Shown here piece by piece: positions 6,701 through 15,223 of a stretch of DNA of 29,768 nt. Under the pieces are notes generated by a model. The model worked only from the letters and a program-made list of their open reading frames with translations, had not been told where the DNA came from and did no database searches. Source of the stretch: an uncultured Lachnospira sp. (GTDB lineage: Bacteria; Bacillota; Clostridia; Lachnospirales; Lachnospiraceae); assembly GCA_934343805.1 (NCBI GenBank), contig CAKRIN010000031.1, forward strand, positions 1-29,768, given 5' to 3'. The position numbers were made by a program, and so were the translations under genes. How positions within the stretch are numbered: position 1 is the stretch's first letter; each line of letters starts with the position of its first letter.

Positions 6701-9020
6701 TTATTGCCATTACAAACAATTGTCTTGCAGCCATGATATCTGAAGAGTCCGACATATCTCGCGCCAATTTTGCAGCTCGCTGTCTACTATCCGAAAAAAG
6801 CAGCACCTTTCTTCCCTCATTTGGCAATCTGTCAGGATCATTTTCTTTTCCTTGTACTGCTGGTTGGTTTTGAAATTGAGCTTGTATCAAATTAAAGAAT
6901 GACTGATTTCCTCTTGTACTAAATGAAGTAAGTTGTGCAGACGAAAGCTGATGTCTGCAATGTGGACATGTTGTAAAAGTCACAATCTGTGGTTTTCCTT
7001 TTGCGGAATAATTACAGTAATAAAGTTTTCTTACTCCCGGATTATCAGCTTGCGAATCATCCTTAAAATTAATAAATCCACTCTTTATATCTAGATAGCA
7101 TGGTTTAATTGCATTCTTTCCTTGTTTAGCAGGAAGTTGATAGTCATCTGTAGGAATATATAAATGAACTTCCTTCATTCTTCTATCCATCATTTGTCCA
7201 GAATAGTGCCATAAATATGCATTACCTTTAAAATCTGTATCATCTTCCAAAATATACCCTTTATAAAATAAAGCACCACATCTTCTATCATTATATAATT
7301 CATAAACAACACTCTGGCAATGTGGACATGTTAATTTCCCATCCGATAAAAAAATCTCACCTAATGATAATGTGTCATCATGGTGCGAATGAGTACAATT
7401 AGGGTTCGCACATGCATATATACCTTTTATACCTTTAAACAACATATGCATTCTTGCCGGAAACAGTACAGTACCTTTATCATTTTTTGCCTGTGGAGCA
7501 ATCGCTAATAACACACCAACCGCTTGCAAAGCCTTCTCTTTATCCTGATCAGGAAAAATTGTCTGCGCTAATTCATTTAGTGATATCGCTGTGCCTCTGC
7601 AAGTACTAATCAATGTAGAAAACGGTGCATACTCAATTAAATGTTCATACATCCAAAAATATACATCATCCAAATTTGAAAACTTTTCCGGTGCCCCGTC
7701 TATTCCGTTCCAAAATTCATTTAATTCCTGTAAACGTTCTTCTTCATTTCCTTCAATTTTTTGTACATTTGGGCTTTCAAATTTTTCAAAAGATATATCA
7801 TACTTTTGACATCCTTTTATATCTTCTCTTTCACCTGTTAAATAACAAAAATCGATACTAGTGTCTGCGGCAGTCAATTTTGTTGCAAATTTCATTACTG
7901 CTTCTTTGTCTTCTTCAGACGCATCTGGCATACTTGCAGTTGTAAGAATAAATTGAACGCGATCTCTTGTTATTCCTAATTTATGAAATAATCTACGAAT
8001 AAGCAACGCAACTTCTCCACCTGACGATCCCCTGTACATATGAGCTTCATCAATAACAAATAGCAACTTGTTTTTAGGATCACTCTCAAGCCAAGCCTTC
8101 GTATCATTCCACATTTTAGCTTCACGAGGCCTCAAAAGCATATATTCTAACATGGAATAATTAGTTATTAGTATATCTGGACAGAATTGTTGCATCTCAA
8201 ATCTTGTAATAAGCTCTGCATCTTCATCGTTTGGAATATGCCTACTTTCATGTAAACCTTCTAAGAATGATTTCATGTCAGCTTTGGCTGGAGTCTTTCC
8301 TTCTTTCGTAAGTTGTTCAAAAAAGTGTTGTTCACTTTCTGAAACTGGAAATGACATTCTCTCGAGAGTTTTCTCCAATCGCCTATCCTGATTTTTATTA
8401 GGCTCTTGGCCTGGATATGGTGTTCTTCCTGTGTACATTCCAAATTGTGGACGTCTTACATTATTTCCACATGTTTCCCTATAAATATTGACAAATTTAT
8501 TTTCAGAATCACCTATCAATCTTCTTAGTCGGCTTACTTGATCAGATACGAGCGCATTCATAGGGTACATTATAATAGTTCTAATCCCCCTCATCTGCCA
8601 TGTCTCTTTAGAATTCCGAGCTTCATCGGCAAGCTTTGCTAATAAAGGCCACATAAAGCACTCTGTTTTCCCAGAACCAGTTCCAGTCGCCACGAATAAA
8701 TTCTTTCCCACACTGGCCGCTTCTAATGCATTTATCTGATGCACAAAAGGTGACGGATATACACCCACTCCAGCATTGCTCAAGCTCAAAAAATAATCTT
8801 TCATCCAATCTGGTATATTAGCAGACTGAATACCATTAAATTTAACCTTATATGCTGGAGAAGATTCAATATATGGTTTTTGATATAAAACGCCTTCATT
8901 ATCCAACTGTTCACTTACTGCCGACAGTAATATTGGTGTCTTCGCAAAGTACTGCGACTTTATATAATTTTCTAGTTCTGTGCATAATTCCTTATGCACA
9001 GAATTTGCTCCATTTGGCAT
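3771..9020 (-). CDS. Giant SF2 helicase with zinc ribbons and DUF1998 (DruE-like)
   Basis: About 1,749 residues. An N-terminal DEAD/DEAH core has Walker A ATGTGSGKTE (about 111-120), motif Ia YPMNALVSDQ, NYSMLEYMLLRP, DEAH (about 325) followed by a MYRGSSGGEVALL insertion typical of Lhr/MrfA-like helicases, and motif III TTASMP. The second RecA lobe has LLFSDSRQRAAKLARD, STTTMEVGIDIGSL and QQRAGRAGRRG (about 1128-1138). Cys pairs form zinc-ribbon-like insertions near 535-567, 667-690, 997-1022, 1375-1398 and 1478-1512. A DUF1998 domain with CSCSNACHDCLKHYRNQ is near 1628. Expected role: ATP-driven translocation on DNA as effector or sensor in phage defence. ATG 9018-9020 (AGGAG 8 bases upstream) is preferred over TTG 9024-9026. 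It begins 2 bases after the previous gene. Resembles DruE; subtype unproven. Confidence 0.9.
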   Translation of the reverse strand: MPNGANSVHKELCTELENYIKSQYFAKTPILLSAVSEQLDNEGVLYQKPYIESSPAYKVKFNGIQSANIPDWMKDYFLSLSNAGVGVYPSPFVHQINALEAASVGKNLFVATGTGSGKTECFMWPLLAKLADEARNSKETWQMRGIRTIIMYPMNALVSDQVSRLRRLIGDSENKFVNIYRETCGNNVRRPQFGMYTGRTPYPGQEPNKNQDRRLEKTLERMSFPVSESEQHFFEQLTKEGKTPAKADMKSFLEGLHESRHIPNDEDAELITRFEMQQFCPDILITNYSMLEYMLLRPREAKMWNDTKAWLESDPKNKLLFVIDEAHMYRGSSGGEVALLIRRLFHKLGITRDRVQFILTTASMPDASEEDKEAVMKFATKLTAADTSIDFCYLTGEREDIKGCQKYDISFEKFESPNVQKIEGNEEERLQELNEFWNGIDGAPEKFSNLDDVYFWMYEHLIEYAPFSTLISTCRGTAISLNELAQTIFPDQDKEKALQAVGVLLAIAPQAKNDKGTVLFPARMHMLFKGIKGIYACANPNCTHSHHDDTLSLGEIFLSDGKLTCPHCQSVVYELYNDRRCGALFYKGYILEDDTDFKGNAYLWHYSGQMMDRRMKEVHLYIPTDDYQLPAKQGKNAIKPCYLDIKSGFINFKDDSQADNPGVRKLYYCNYSAKGKPQIVTFTTCPHCRHQLSSAQLTSFSTRGNQSFFNLIQAQFQNQPAVQGKENDPDRLPNEGRKVLLFSDSRQRAAKLARDMSDSSDIMAARQLFVMAINLMEKSVVEQSMNSLYDYFCLVAGQQHLQIFHEPEREKFAEDCKTAFSNYQRCIKRRRDYIPRFTIANAPTQMQNYLLRLFAGGYNTLYDSALCWIEPTEQALFDALDALEEAGIKIDEDEFIEVFNAWMISACDTATVLGHTISDNIRLNVRPNYGGYGLDKEWKFSKNIMEIMKWEDDSKEMTTWKGVLKEAFLDSAQPDNGKLYVDLSRVKPRFNSDKEWYRCEQCSEISPYMIKKRCPSCGSTHMHAISKAEYGALDFWRKPALDALDGKSIHVIDTEEHTAQLSHKDQRDDLWSKTEQYELRFQDLIQEDETPVDILSSTTTMEVGIDIGSLVAVGLRNIPPMRENYQQRAGRAGRRGASLSTIVTFCEDGPHDTLYFNNPVPMFRGDPRRPWIDIESSKLMQRHIAMVVFQEYLQGIGASLDTIPAVDFLDKYLDEFILFSKKYRVKKDDLLLPTMVDFDYLEFANSLESDLSLLKQKRDDHPELFGAQENETNVEIKSLLDALYEEGVIPTYSFPKNVVSTYITDNYGRTKYEVERGLDVAIGEYAPGRAIVVDKQTYQIGGLFYPGSEKKQGKALSPAKSYMDDRNYIKSVLTCAECGWFGLEEEHVRKCPFCGNDKLELARNMLRPWGFAPKNAKSIPDVQISEEYTAVQQPLYSTLPEADEIFNVKGTKNIRMASRKNQRIIMMNKGVENRGFIICRDCGAAMPGDDPHVLDDIQRPYITKFARGKCRHSDWENVNLGYDFVTDMLVLEFDIDSSRIDVRRNDNPWLPRAAQSLAEALRLAASKYLDVEFSELVTGYRLRSNPAGTYVDVYLYDSLSSGAGYAVNVANEINTLLKLTREILTECSCSNACHDCLKHYRNQYVHGMLDRFAALELLNWGEYGKVTNDINLELQKRYLYPLKDILNLSGCKIRLDDTDIWVENSKHKKQVVVYPAMLVEPRDKEKIYVSDAYIKYAKPYAVQKILDEI

Positions 9021-9022
9021 AG

Positions 9023-10024
9023 TCAATTCTCCTCTACAAATGCATAACCTTGTTTCTTCATAAGTTCTGCAATGCTTTCAAATATACACTTAGTTGAAAC
9101 TCTATTGAAATCTTTAGGAAGATCCAATACCGTGGTTGGCCAACTATACAATTTCCATAGATAAAGCTCTGCAGGTGGTGGCAAATATCCAAATTTAAAA
9201 TCAACTATATCCCCATCAACTAGATAAGTAATTGGTGGAAGAACGCCTGCATTGTACAAACAAGCATTTGCTAAAGACCTATATTGATAATCATCTACAA
9301 TCCAATTCGGCAATTGACTAGCCTGTATTTTCTTGTCTTTATCTATTTTATATAAATAATATAGTTCATTGCCTTTAAATCCAGTTCGGAGTATCGAAAT
9401 CTCACCTTCAGCATTAGGCTTATTCACCCAGTACCCACGAGTGAATGGTGGATCCATTCTAAGATATTCTATATCCCCTTCTACTTTAAAATTGCTCCAT
9501 TTAGCATCTTCTATCCACGATTGCCACCTATCACGCAAAGATGTTGTATCAATATAAAATATATTTTTATCTGACTGTGAGCTATTTTCTGATATGATAT
9601 ATGTTCCAAGTCCACTTACTGCCTGTTTTAATCCTAACTCATATCCTCTTGTCAGTACTACACCATTAATATACTCATCTGATTTCTTTGATAAAACAAT
9701 ACGATTTGGAATATGATAAAAAATACCTGTATGAGAATAAATATCATATATTTCATTCGCTATTTTTTCAGCATCTTCTGGCAATAAAGCACTTAGTTCT
9801 GGATACATTTTATAATAGCTATCAAAAACAGTAGAAACACGATTTTTCATATGCACAATCGAAGGCATATCATTGTCGTAGTCATCTAAAAGTGATGATA
9901 CTGCCATCCTACCCAAAACAGAATATATTAAACGCACTTTATAATCATTGACGCTCTCTGTTTTTCCTTTTTTTATATTAAATTCAGTACCTATTTTTGT
10001 CATTAGATTATCGTATTTATTCAT
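9023..10024 (-). CDS. 333-aa unknown protein of the helicase operon
   Basis: Not recognised. A soluble, mixed alpha/beta protein without signal peptide or membrane segments. The N-terminal third is helical (VNDYKVRLIYSVLGRMAVSS through LLPEDAEKIANEIYD). The rest is aromatic-rich with GLGTYIISE, DPPFTRGYWVN and PPPAELYLWKLYSWPTTV. No nuclease or ATPase motif is evident. ATG 10022-10024 is preferred over an adjacent TTG because GGAG lies six bases before it. It overlaps the 922-aa gene by 8 bases and is followed 2 bases later by the helicase, so the three are translated as a coupled unit and their products probably act together. It occupies the place of druD in Druantia type I order, but I cannot confirm homology. 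Confidence 0.75.
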   Translation of the reverse strand: MNKYDNLMTKIGTEFNIKKGKTESVNDYKVRLIYSVLGRMAVSSLLDDYDNDMPSIVHMKNRVSTVFDSYYKMYPELSALLPEDAEKIANEIYDIYSHTGIFYHIPNRIVLSKKSDEYINGVVLTRGYELGLKQAVSGLGTYIISENSSQSDKNIFYIDTTSLRDRWQSWIEDAKWSNFKVEGDIEYLRMDPPFTRGYWVNKPNAEGEISILRTGFKGNELYYLYKIDKDKKIQASQLPNWIVDDYQYRSLANACLYNAGVLPPITYLVDGDIVDFKFGYLPPPAELYLWKLYSWPTTVLDLPKDFNRVSTKCIFESIAELMKKQGYAFVEEN

Positions 10025-12785
10025 CAAATTCTCCGTAAATCTCTGTCAAATACTTCAGCATCGTATTTGAAATAGTAATCTTTTTCTTATTGCTGTCTTT
10101 TATCATTTCATTCAATAACTGCGTCTGCATAGTCGAGTATGCATAAGGTAATAAAGCAAACATAACGTCATAATCAGTATTCGAATCCCCCAGCATTATA
10201 TGCATATTACCCACTATTAACTCTAAGCGTTTTTTAGCTATTGCTGGAACATGCAATATGGATAGTGCTTTTGAGTTATCTTTTTTATCTAAAGCATATT
10301 CATACTCAACATAATTATCTGTCTTCAATGAACACATGTAAGATTTTGCCGGAGTTCTATCTACTACACTATCTGTAAACACCGGTAACATATAATTAAA
10401 ATAACTTCTTGGTTCAATTTGCAGGTCTTCTATGAATGGATGAATGCCTATACAAAATGCTTCGGTATTTGCTACAAAATTAGGAATTTGTGAAACCCAT
10501 TCTGCATTAAATGGCTCTTCGATTATTACTATTGTGCCTTTATGTATCTGATTTTTGTAATACTCTAAATTAGGAGCATTCTTATATTGTAATTTCTTAG
10601 CTAATTTTCCTGTCACAGCACATGAGAATGCTTGTGCAATTGCCTCAGAATTAGGACCAGTTAATAATAAATCGCTTCCTATTAAGTAAGCAGAATATAA
10701 ATATGCCGCCATCGGTCGAGCAAAAGTCGCCATAACCCCAGCTTCTATCAATTCATCCTCTATTGAATCTAATGTCATATTCCAATCTTCGTCTATATTT
10801 TCTTTTATCCGAGTAAATATTCCTATATTTTCACTAGCATCTAAAGTGATTTCATTTATTTGATTTTTATCCTCCATCTGTGATTCTAATCTGGAAGGAA
10901 CATTAACAAACGCCATTTCAGCGATAAAAGTAGCTGCATTACCCTGAGCCTCTCTGATACGTTTCGATACTTCTTTTTCTACATCCTCGGCTAACTGTTC
11001 TTTAGCTTCTAATTCTTTCCTAAAGTTCTGTATTTCACCTTCATATTTTTCTTTATCAGAACATATCTCATCTAGTTGTTCTTTGCCCTTTGCTAATTCA
11101 ATATTAAGTAAATCTATCTCTTTTTGTTTTTGAGCAATTTCTTTCTTATTTTCTTCCTCCCAGTCATTTTTTAGTATTTTTTTGCATTTCGTCATTAGCC
11201 TTTCATCTGTAACAATTATTGCTTCAATAATACTATCTTCTATACTATCACCATCGATATATTGGGCAGCAACTGTTATGAATTTATCTAACTGTTTTTT
11301 TGCCTCAACTTGCGAACAACTTAGCGTGTCTGCAATTTCAGCACAAATCGAATTAACATCTAATTCATCCAAGAAATTCTTAACTAATTTCCACTCTCCT
11401 CTTGATTTTCCAGCTTCTTTAAATACTGACCATGAATTACGTCCCAAAATAATATTTTTTATAAGTTCCATAGTATCTTTAACTGGTACAAGAGCATCGG
11501 GCATACCTACTGATAGCTTTTTAAAGAAGCTCCTGTTATTATCAAATTTTATAAATTCATTTCTTCCAAATTCGTATTTAGGCAATGTTATCAAGGTTGA
11601 TTTCAACCTAAACTTATCACCATTCTTTTCAAAATCTCTTGATGAACATAAAAAGCCTGAATAATGTCCCTTTCCAACATGCGCTGAATACATACCCATT
11701 TCAGGTAAATACTCAATTTCTATCCCATCTTTCAATAAATCAAGCAAGTTTTTTTCACCAGATACTTGATGAATTGATATCACTTCAATTGGTTTTAGCT
11801 TTGATGCAAACTTCGAATATATATAATCCTTATTAGGATTGGTATTATTAGGTACAGCTCTCCACATCCATACTCCCATTGTTCCTACTTCACGTGGGCC
11901 TTCATTCAAATATATTTTATCCCTATTCTCAAATGTGGTTGGTTCACTCTCATCACAGTAAAATTCTTCAAATTCACCATCCCATGTTAAGTCTGCATAT
12001 CTTTCTATCAACTCTATACCATTATAATCTGGCGGCAGCACTTCACATAATGATATGAAATCATATTCATCAGATGTAAAATTTTCCTCATCAACTATAA
12101 TTTCATGCTGTGCACGTTCTCTTAGATCTTTCAACTCCAGCATATCTTGCTGATATTCACCTTGTAACTCCTCTAATTTTTTCTGACATTCATATAACTG
12201 AGCATTGATATTTTTCTTTTCTTCATCCAACGCATTAATCTGATTTTCAGCATCCACTTTTTGCTTCTCGAGTTCTTCGTTTTTGACTGACAAATCTTGA
12301 ATCTTTGAAACAAGCTCTGTATTATCTATTTCCTCCCAACTCCTAGACAATCCATCTTTTTTCTGTTCCTGTGCAACAGATACCATTTTATTGCAAATAT
12401 ATATAATATAAGCATCGTCCTTCTCTGCTTGCGCCAATCTAAAATATAATTTTATATTTTCTGCAAAGTATGAATCTAGCAATGTAAGAGCAACCGCATC
12501 TTCATAATCATGGCCTTCCATCTGCAACGATTCAATATTGGCTTCTATTTCTTTTAGCCATTGTTTTATCATTACTTCTACAAATCCACGTACAAACTCT
12601 TTATTAAAATTCTTAATAGCGATTTCAACCGCATCTTCATCTGACATGCTATTGGGTCTAAATCCAGGTTTGATTCTTGCAAATTCTTTAGGTGAATCTG
12701 CAAAAATCTTCTTAAAGTTTTTTCCCGATATTGCTTTACAAATATATTGAACATCATCATCATTCAGCAACTCTGTATATTTCAT
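10017..12785 (-). CDS. 922-aa coiled-coil protein with degenerate P-loop ATPase-like domain
   Basis: Layout: a helical N-terminal region (1-150), a coiled coil (about 150-228, rich in heptads such as NEELEKQKVDAENQINALDE), a central beta-rich domain (230-440), a second coiled coil (about 540-618, KEQLDEICSDKEKYEGEIQN), then an ATPase-like C-terminal part. There LLLTGPNSEAIAQAF (about 702-716) sits where a Walker A would be but lacks the GK[S/T], and GTIVIIEEPF resembles a Walker B with EE instead of DE. It may therefore be a structural or nucleotide-sensing subunit rather than an ATPase. ATG 12783-12785 follows GGAGGGG. It lies 14 bases after the 515-aa gene. Family not recognised; position corresponds to druC. 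Confidence 0.8.
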   Translation of the reverse strand: MKYTELLNDDDVQYICKAISGKNFKKIFADSPKEFARIKPGFRPNSMSDEDAVEIAIKNFNKEFVRGFVEVMIKQWLKEIEANIESLQMEGHDYEDAVALTLLDSYFAENIKLYFRLAQAEKDDAYIIYICNKMVSVAQEQKKDGLSRSWEEIDNTELVSKIQDLSVKNEELEKQKVDAENQINALDEEKKNINAQLYECQKKLEELQGEYQQDMLELKDLRERAQHEIIVDEENFTSDEYDFISLCEVLPPDYNGIELIERYADLTWDGEFEEFYCDESEPTTFENRDKIYLNEGPREVGTMGVWMWRAVPNNTNPNKDYIYSKFASKLKPIEVISIHQVSGEKNLLDLLKDGIEIEYLPEMGMYSAHVGKGHYSGFLCSSRDFEKNGDKFRLKSTLITLPKYEFGRNEFIKFDNNRSFFKKLSVGMPDALVPVKDTMELIKNIILGRNSWSVFKEAGKSRGEWKLVKNFLDELDVNSICAEIADTLSCSQVEAKKQLDKFITVAAQYIDGDSIEDSIIEAIIVTDERLMTKCKKILKNDWEEENKKEIAQKQKEIDLLNIELAKGKEQLDEICSDKEKYEGEIQNFRKELEAKEQLAEDVEKEVSKRIREAQGNAATFIAEMAFVNVPSRLESQMEDKNQINEITLDASENIGIFTRIKENIDEDWNMTLDSIEDELIEAGVMATFARPMAAYLYSAYLIGSDLLLTGPNSEAIAQAFSCAVTGKLAKKLQYKNAPNLEYYKNQIHKGTIVIIEEPFNAEWVSQIPNFVANTEAFCIGIHPFIEDLQIEPRSYFNYMLPVFTDSVVDRTPAKSYMCSLKTDNYVEYEYALDKKDNSKALSILHVPAIAKKRLELIVGNMHIMLGDSNTDYDVMFALLPYAYSTMQTQLLNEMIKDSNKKKITISNTMLKYLTEIYGEFDE

Positions 12786-12799
12786 ATTTCCCCTCCAAT

Positions 12800-14347
12800 T
12801 TATTTCATCTGTTTCTTTACTACATGCACCAAATATTTATAGGCTTTTTCATCTACATATCCTTCTCTTATTTTTTGGTATAACCATTTCCGTATCAAAG
12901 GATATTCCATCAATCTATCTGCTAAACCTCCTGCTGTATGTGAAATTTTAATATTTCTACTAGAGAAAGAATTTAATTTCTTTAACAGTTCATTTTCAGC
13001 TAAATTGCCATTCCTTTTTAATCTCACAAATTTAACGATTCTTATTAAATCTAAACCCGCGTAAATAGAAAAAGTCATTTCCCACGTAATGTTATCTAAT
13101 TCAATTGTTTTATTCGAGATTATCATTCTTTTTTCAATAATTTTATTATTTATTGAAGTTTCTATAAAACCATCATACTGCGCTCGAATATATATTTTCC
13201 CTTTATCCGGCAATGTATTATTCTCTTCCTGCAAAACAGGGATTCCATTTAGATCTGTAACATCTACCAAAGGATCTTGACTAATATGATTCAGATTATC
13301 TTTCCAAAAGTATGCATAGTTCAAAGCCTTTGTTCTACCAGCAGATACCAATTGTTGTCTTGAATTACATGCGATTTTTAATACGATTTCACCTTTATTA
13401 TTAAATCTTTGCTTATATGCCTCAGGAAAAACTAATGTATTTGTAGCATTTCCCTTGATATGCATATATAAATTATCTTGATTGTGCTTCACAACATATT
13501 TATCTTCTACATAAATTGGCCACACTGGTTGAATAGCTATCGGAGACTCTGTCAATCTACAATGATAATCTAGAAAGAATCGTGCAGATTGTTCACTATA
13601 ATCACTCGCTATAACCTCATACACCCTCCAGGTTTCCCCTGATATCCTTTTATTTGAAATTTCATTAACACATACATGAGAACCATAATAACTACCAATA
13701 CGGCTTCTTCTTAAAATATAGTATTTTTTCCCTACAACTACATCTGCGTCAGTTACCATCTTTCTGCCAGTTTTTGCATCAAATACAGTTCCACTAGCTG
13801 TGATTCCACTATTATACTTAGGCCAAAATTTATAAACATCTTCCTTTCCTTCTTCCACATAAATCCTGAACCCAGAAGAAGGTTTATCTCCTACAGATAG
13901 ATATGTAACCCCACCGGCATTTAATCTTTCCCATAAATAAACATATCTGTTTCGTCCATAGTCTGTCGATTCAACAATAATTTTATTATTTCTTGAAAAT
14001 AATTTATCTGGCACAGGAATGAATCCCATTTCAAATTCAAAGTTGTCATTTGAAACATTTTTTATACGCAAAGGTAGTTCATGGTCTGAAATACCATATA
14101 CCATTGGAATATATGCACCTGTAGTTCGTTCTGGACAGTCTTTACTTTTCTCTGCTGAACTATGCCTAAAGTGCCTTCTTTGATAATTTCCATCTGTTAG
14201 CAAAACATATTGCCCACATAGCTCACACATAAATAATCCGCTGTGAGCAGAGACTCCTCCACCTGGATGAAGACGGGCAGCTTCATCAGCAGTGATATTT
14301 TTCCAGCCGTTGTTTTGCCACATACAGACATGCGTTAATGATGCCAT
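12800..14347 (-). CDS. 515-aa protein with CoiA-like N-terminal zinc finger, first gene of helicase operon
   Basis: The first gene of the operon. ATG 14345-14347 is chosen because AGGAGG lies 9 bases upstream; an in-frame TTG at 14368 would place that RBS inside the coding region. Residues 41-71 carry Cys41-x2-Cys44-x14-His59-x2-His62-x8-Cys71 with the HFRH signature, resembling the N-terminal metal-binding patch of CoiA-like proteins. The remaining about 440 residues are beta-rich with no recognised motif (stretches such as GRNRYVYLWERLNAGGV and RRSRIGSYYGSHVCV), ending in a helical tail. No membrane segments. Likely a DNA- or substrate-recognition component of the system, by analogy of architecture only. 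Position corresponds to druB. Confidence 0.75.
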   Translation of the reverse strand: MASLTHVCMWQNNGWKNITADEAARLHPGGGVSAHSGLFMCELCGQYVLLTDGNYQRRHFRHSSAEKSKDCPERTTGAYIPMVYGISDHELPLRIKNVSNDNFEFEMGFIPVPDKLFSRNNKIIVESTDYGRNRYVYLWERLNAGGVTYLSVGDKPSSGFRIYVEEGKEDVYKFWPKYNSGITASGTVFDAKTGRKMVTDADVVVGKKYYILRRSRIGSYYGSHVCVNEISNKRISGETWRVYEVIASDYSEQSARFFLDYHCRLTESPIAIQPVWPIYVEDKYVVKHNQDNLYMHIKGNATNTLVFPEAYKQRFNNKGEIVLKIACNSRQQLVSAGRTKALNYAYFWKDNLNHISQDPLVDVTDLNGIPVLQEENNTLPDKGKIYIRAQYDGFIETSINNKIIEKRMIISNKTIELDNITWEMTFSIYAGLDLIRIVKFVRLKRNGNLAENELLKKLNSFSSRNIKISHTAGGLADRLMEYPLIRKWLYQKIREGYVDEKAYKYLVHVVKKQMK

Positions 14348-14385
14348 CCGTTGTTTCCTCCTTAACAAAATACTTTCTTTGCCAA

Positions 14386-14410
14386 CTAATTTAGAATCAC
14401 CTTAGATTAG
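14386..14410. promoter_or_regulatory. Imperfect inverted repeat upstream of the helicase operon
   Basis: Arms CTAAT (14386-14390) and ATTAG (14406-14410), with partial extension, sit about 40 bases before the first ATG. No convincing -35/-10 pair is visible in 14,369-14,467. This may be an operator, or the original promoter may have been altered when the IS110 element inserted or decayed next door. Confidence 0.25.
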
Positions 14411-14467
14411 TTATCTCAATTCTACTCCTTCTCCTATCCCATTTTCCGTACTCGTCTTGGATCTTAA

Positions 14468-15223
14468 GGCTTTTCGCGTCATCTGGAAACCTATACATCT
14501 CCATCAGCTTTTCTTGAAGCAGACAAGCAAGAGATTATTGATATCATCAAATCAACAGCTCGATTTGGGCTTACATGTGCTCAAAATAAGTATAACGCCA
14601 TAATTCAGGCAGCAACTGATGCAAATCAGTTTGGATACATTATAGACAGCAACATCAATCGTATTCGCCTTTATATTAGCTTCATACGTAAATATGATAA
14701 AAAAATCAACAGCATTCTTGAATCACTCCACGAGCTTGTAGATTCTAATGAAGATGCTGACTTTGTCAAGCAGATTCATTTGATTGAAACATTCAAAGTT
14801 GCTGATTCCTTGTCTGCTGTATCCATCATGGGTGAGCTCGGTGACTTTTCAGCATTTTCAAAGCTCAAACAACTTTTCGCTTATTTGGATCTTGATCCAG
14901 CAGTAAAGCAATCCGGTAAATTTGAAATCACCAAGGTTCAAATGTCTAAGCGTGGTTCCTCCATCGCCACACGTGTGATTCACAAGTTAACCCTACAAAG
15001 CATCAGTATCTCCCGTAACGGAGAAACTAAAAATCCAGTCCTTCGCTAATACTATCTCAAGAAGTGTTATTCAAAACCAAAACTGGTAACAATGGAGGCT
15101 GTTTCACATAAAGTATGCAACATGATATTTGCTATACTCAGAGAAAACAAAATATTTAAAATCATTGCTCCTCAGGAGCATATCAAACAATACAATGCTG
15201 TCAAATGCGCCATAGCTGCATAA
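14468..15223 (+). pseudogene. IS110-family transposase remnant (C-terminal two thirds)
   Basis: The only plus-strand gene trace. The frame runs from just after a stop at 14465-14467 to TAA 15221-15223, with one internal TAA at 15047-15049 where IS110 proteins usually have Glu in NPVLREYYLKK. It covers the coiled-coil linker (DKQEIIDIIKSTARFG) and the Transposase_20 domain (GELGDFSAFSKLKQLFAYLDLDP, then MSKRGSSIATRVIH with the catalytic Ser region). The N-terminal DEDD RuvC-like domain is missing. It is a dead copy with two lesions, 5' truncation and nonsense. The right part (CYSKPKLVTMEAVSHKVCNMI) is intact after the nonsense codon. Confidence 0.85.

Noticed and set aside
9435..9460. DPPF motif in the 333-aa protein as a DNA methyltransferase catalytic site
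   Set aside because: DPPF resembles the (D/N)PP(Y/F) motif, but no glycine-rich SAM-binding motif is visible and the surrounding residues are not typical of methyltransferases.
14780..15049. 89-aa plus-strand frame as an independent gene
   Set aside because: It starts at a TTG inside a longer IS110 transposase frame and ends at the nonsense codon within it; it is part of the pseudogene.
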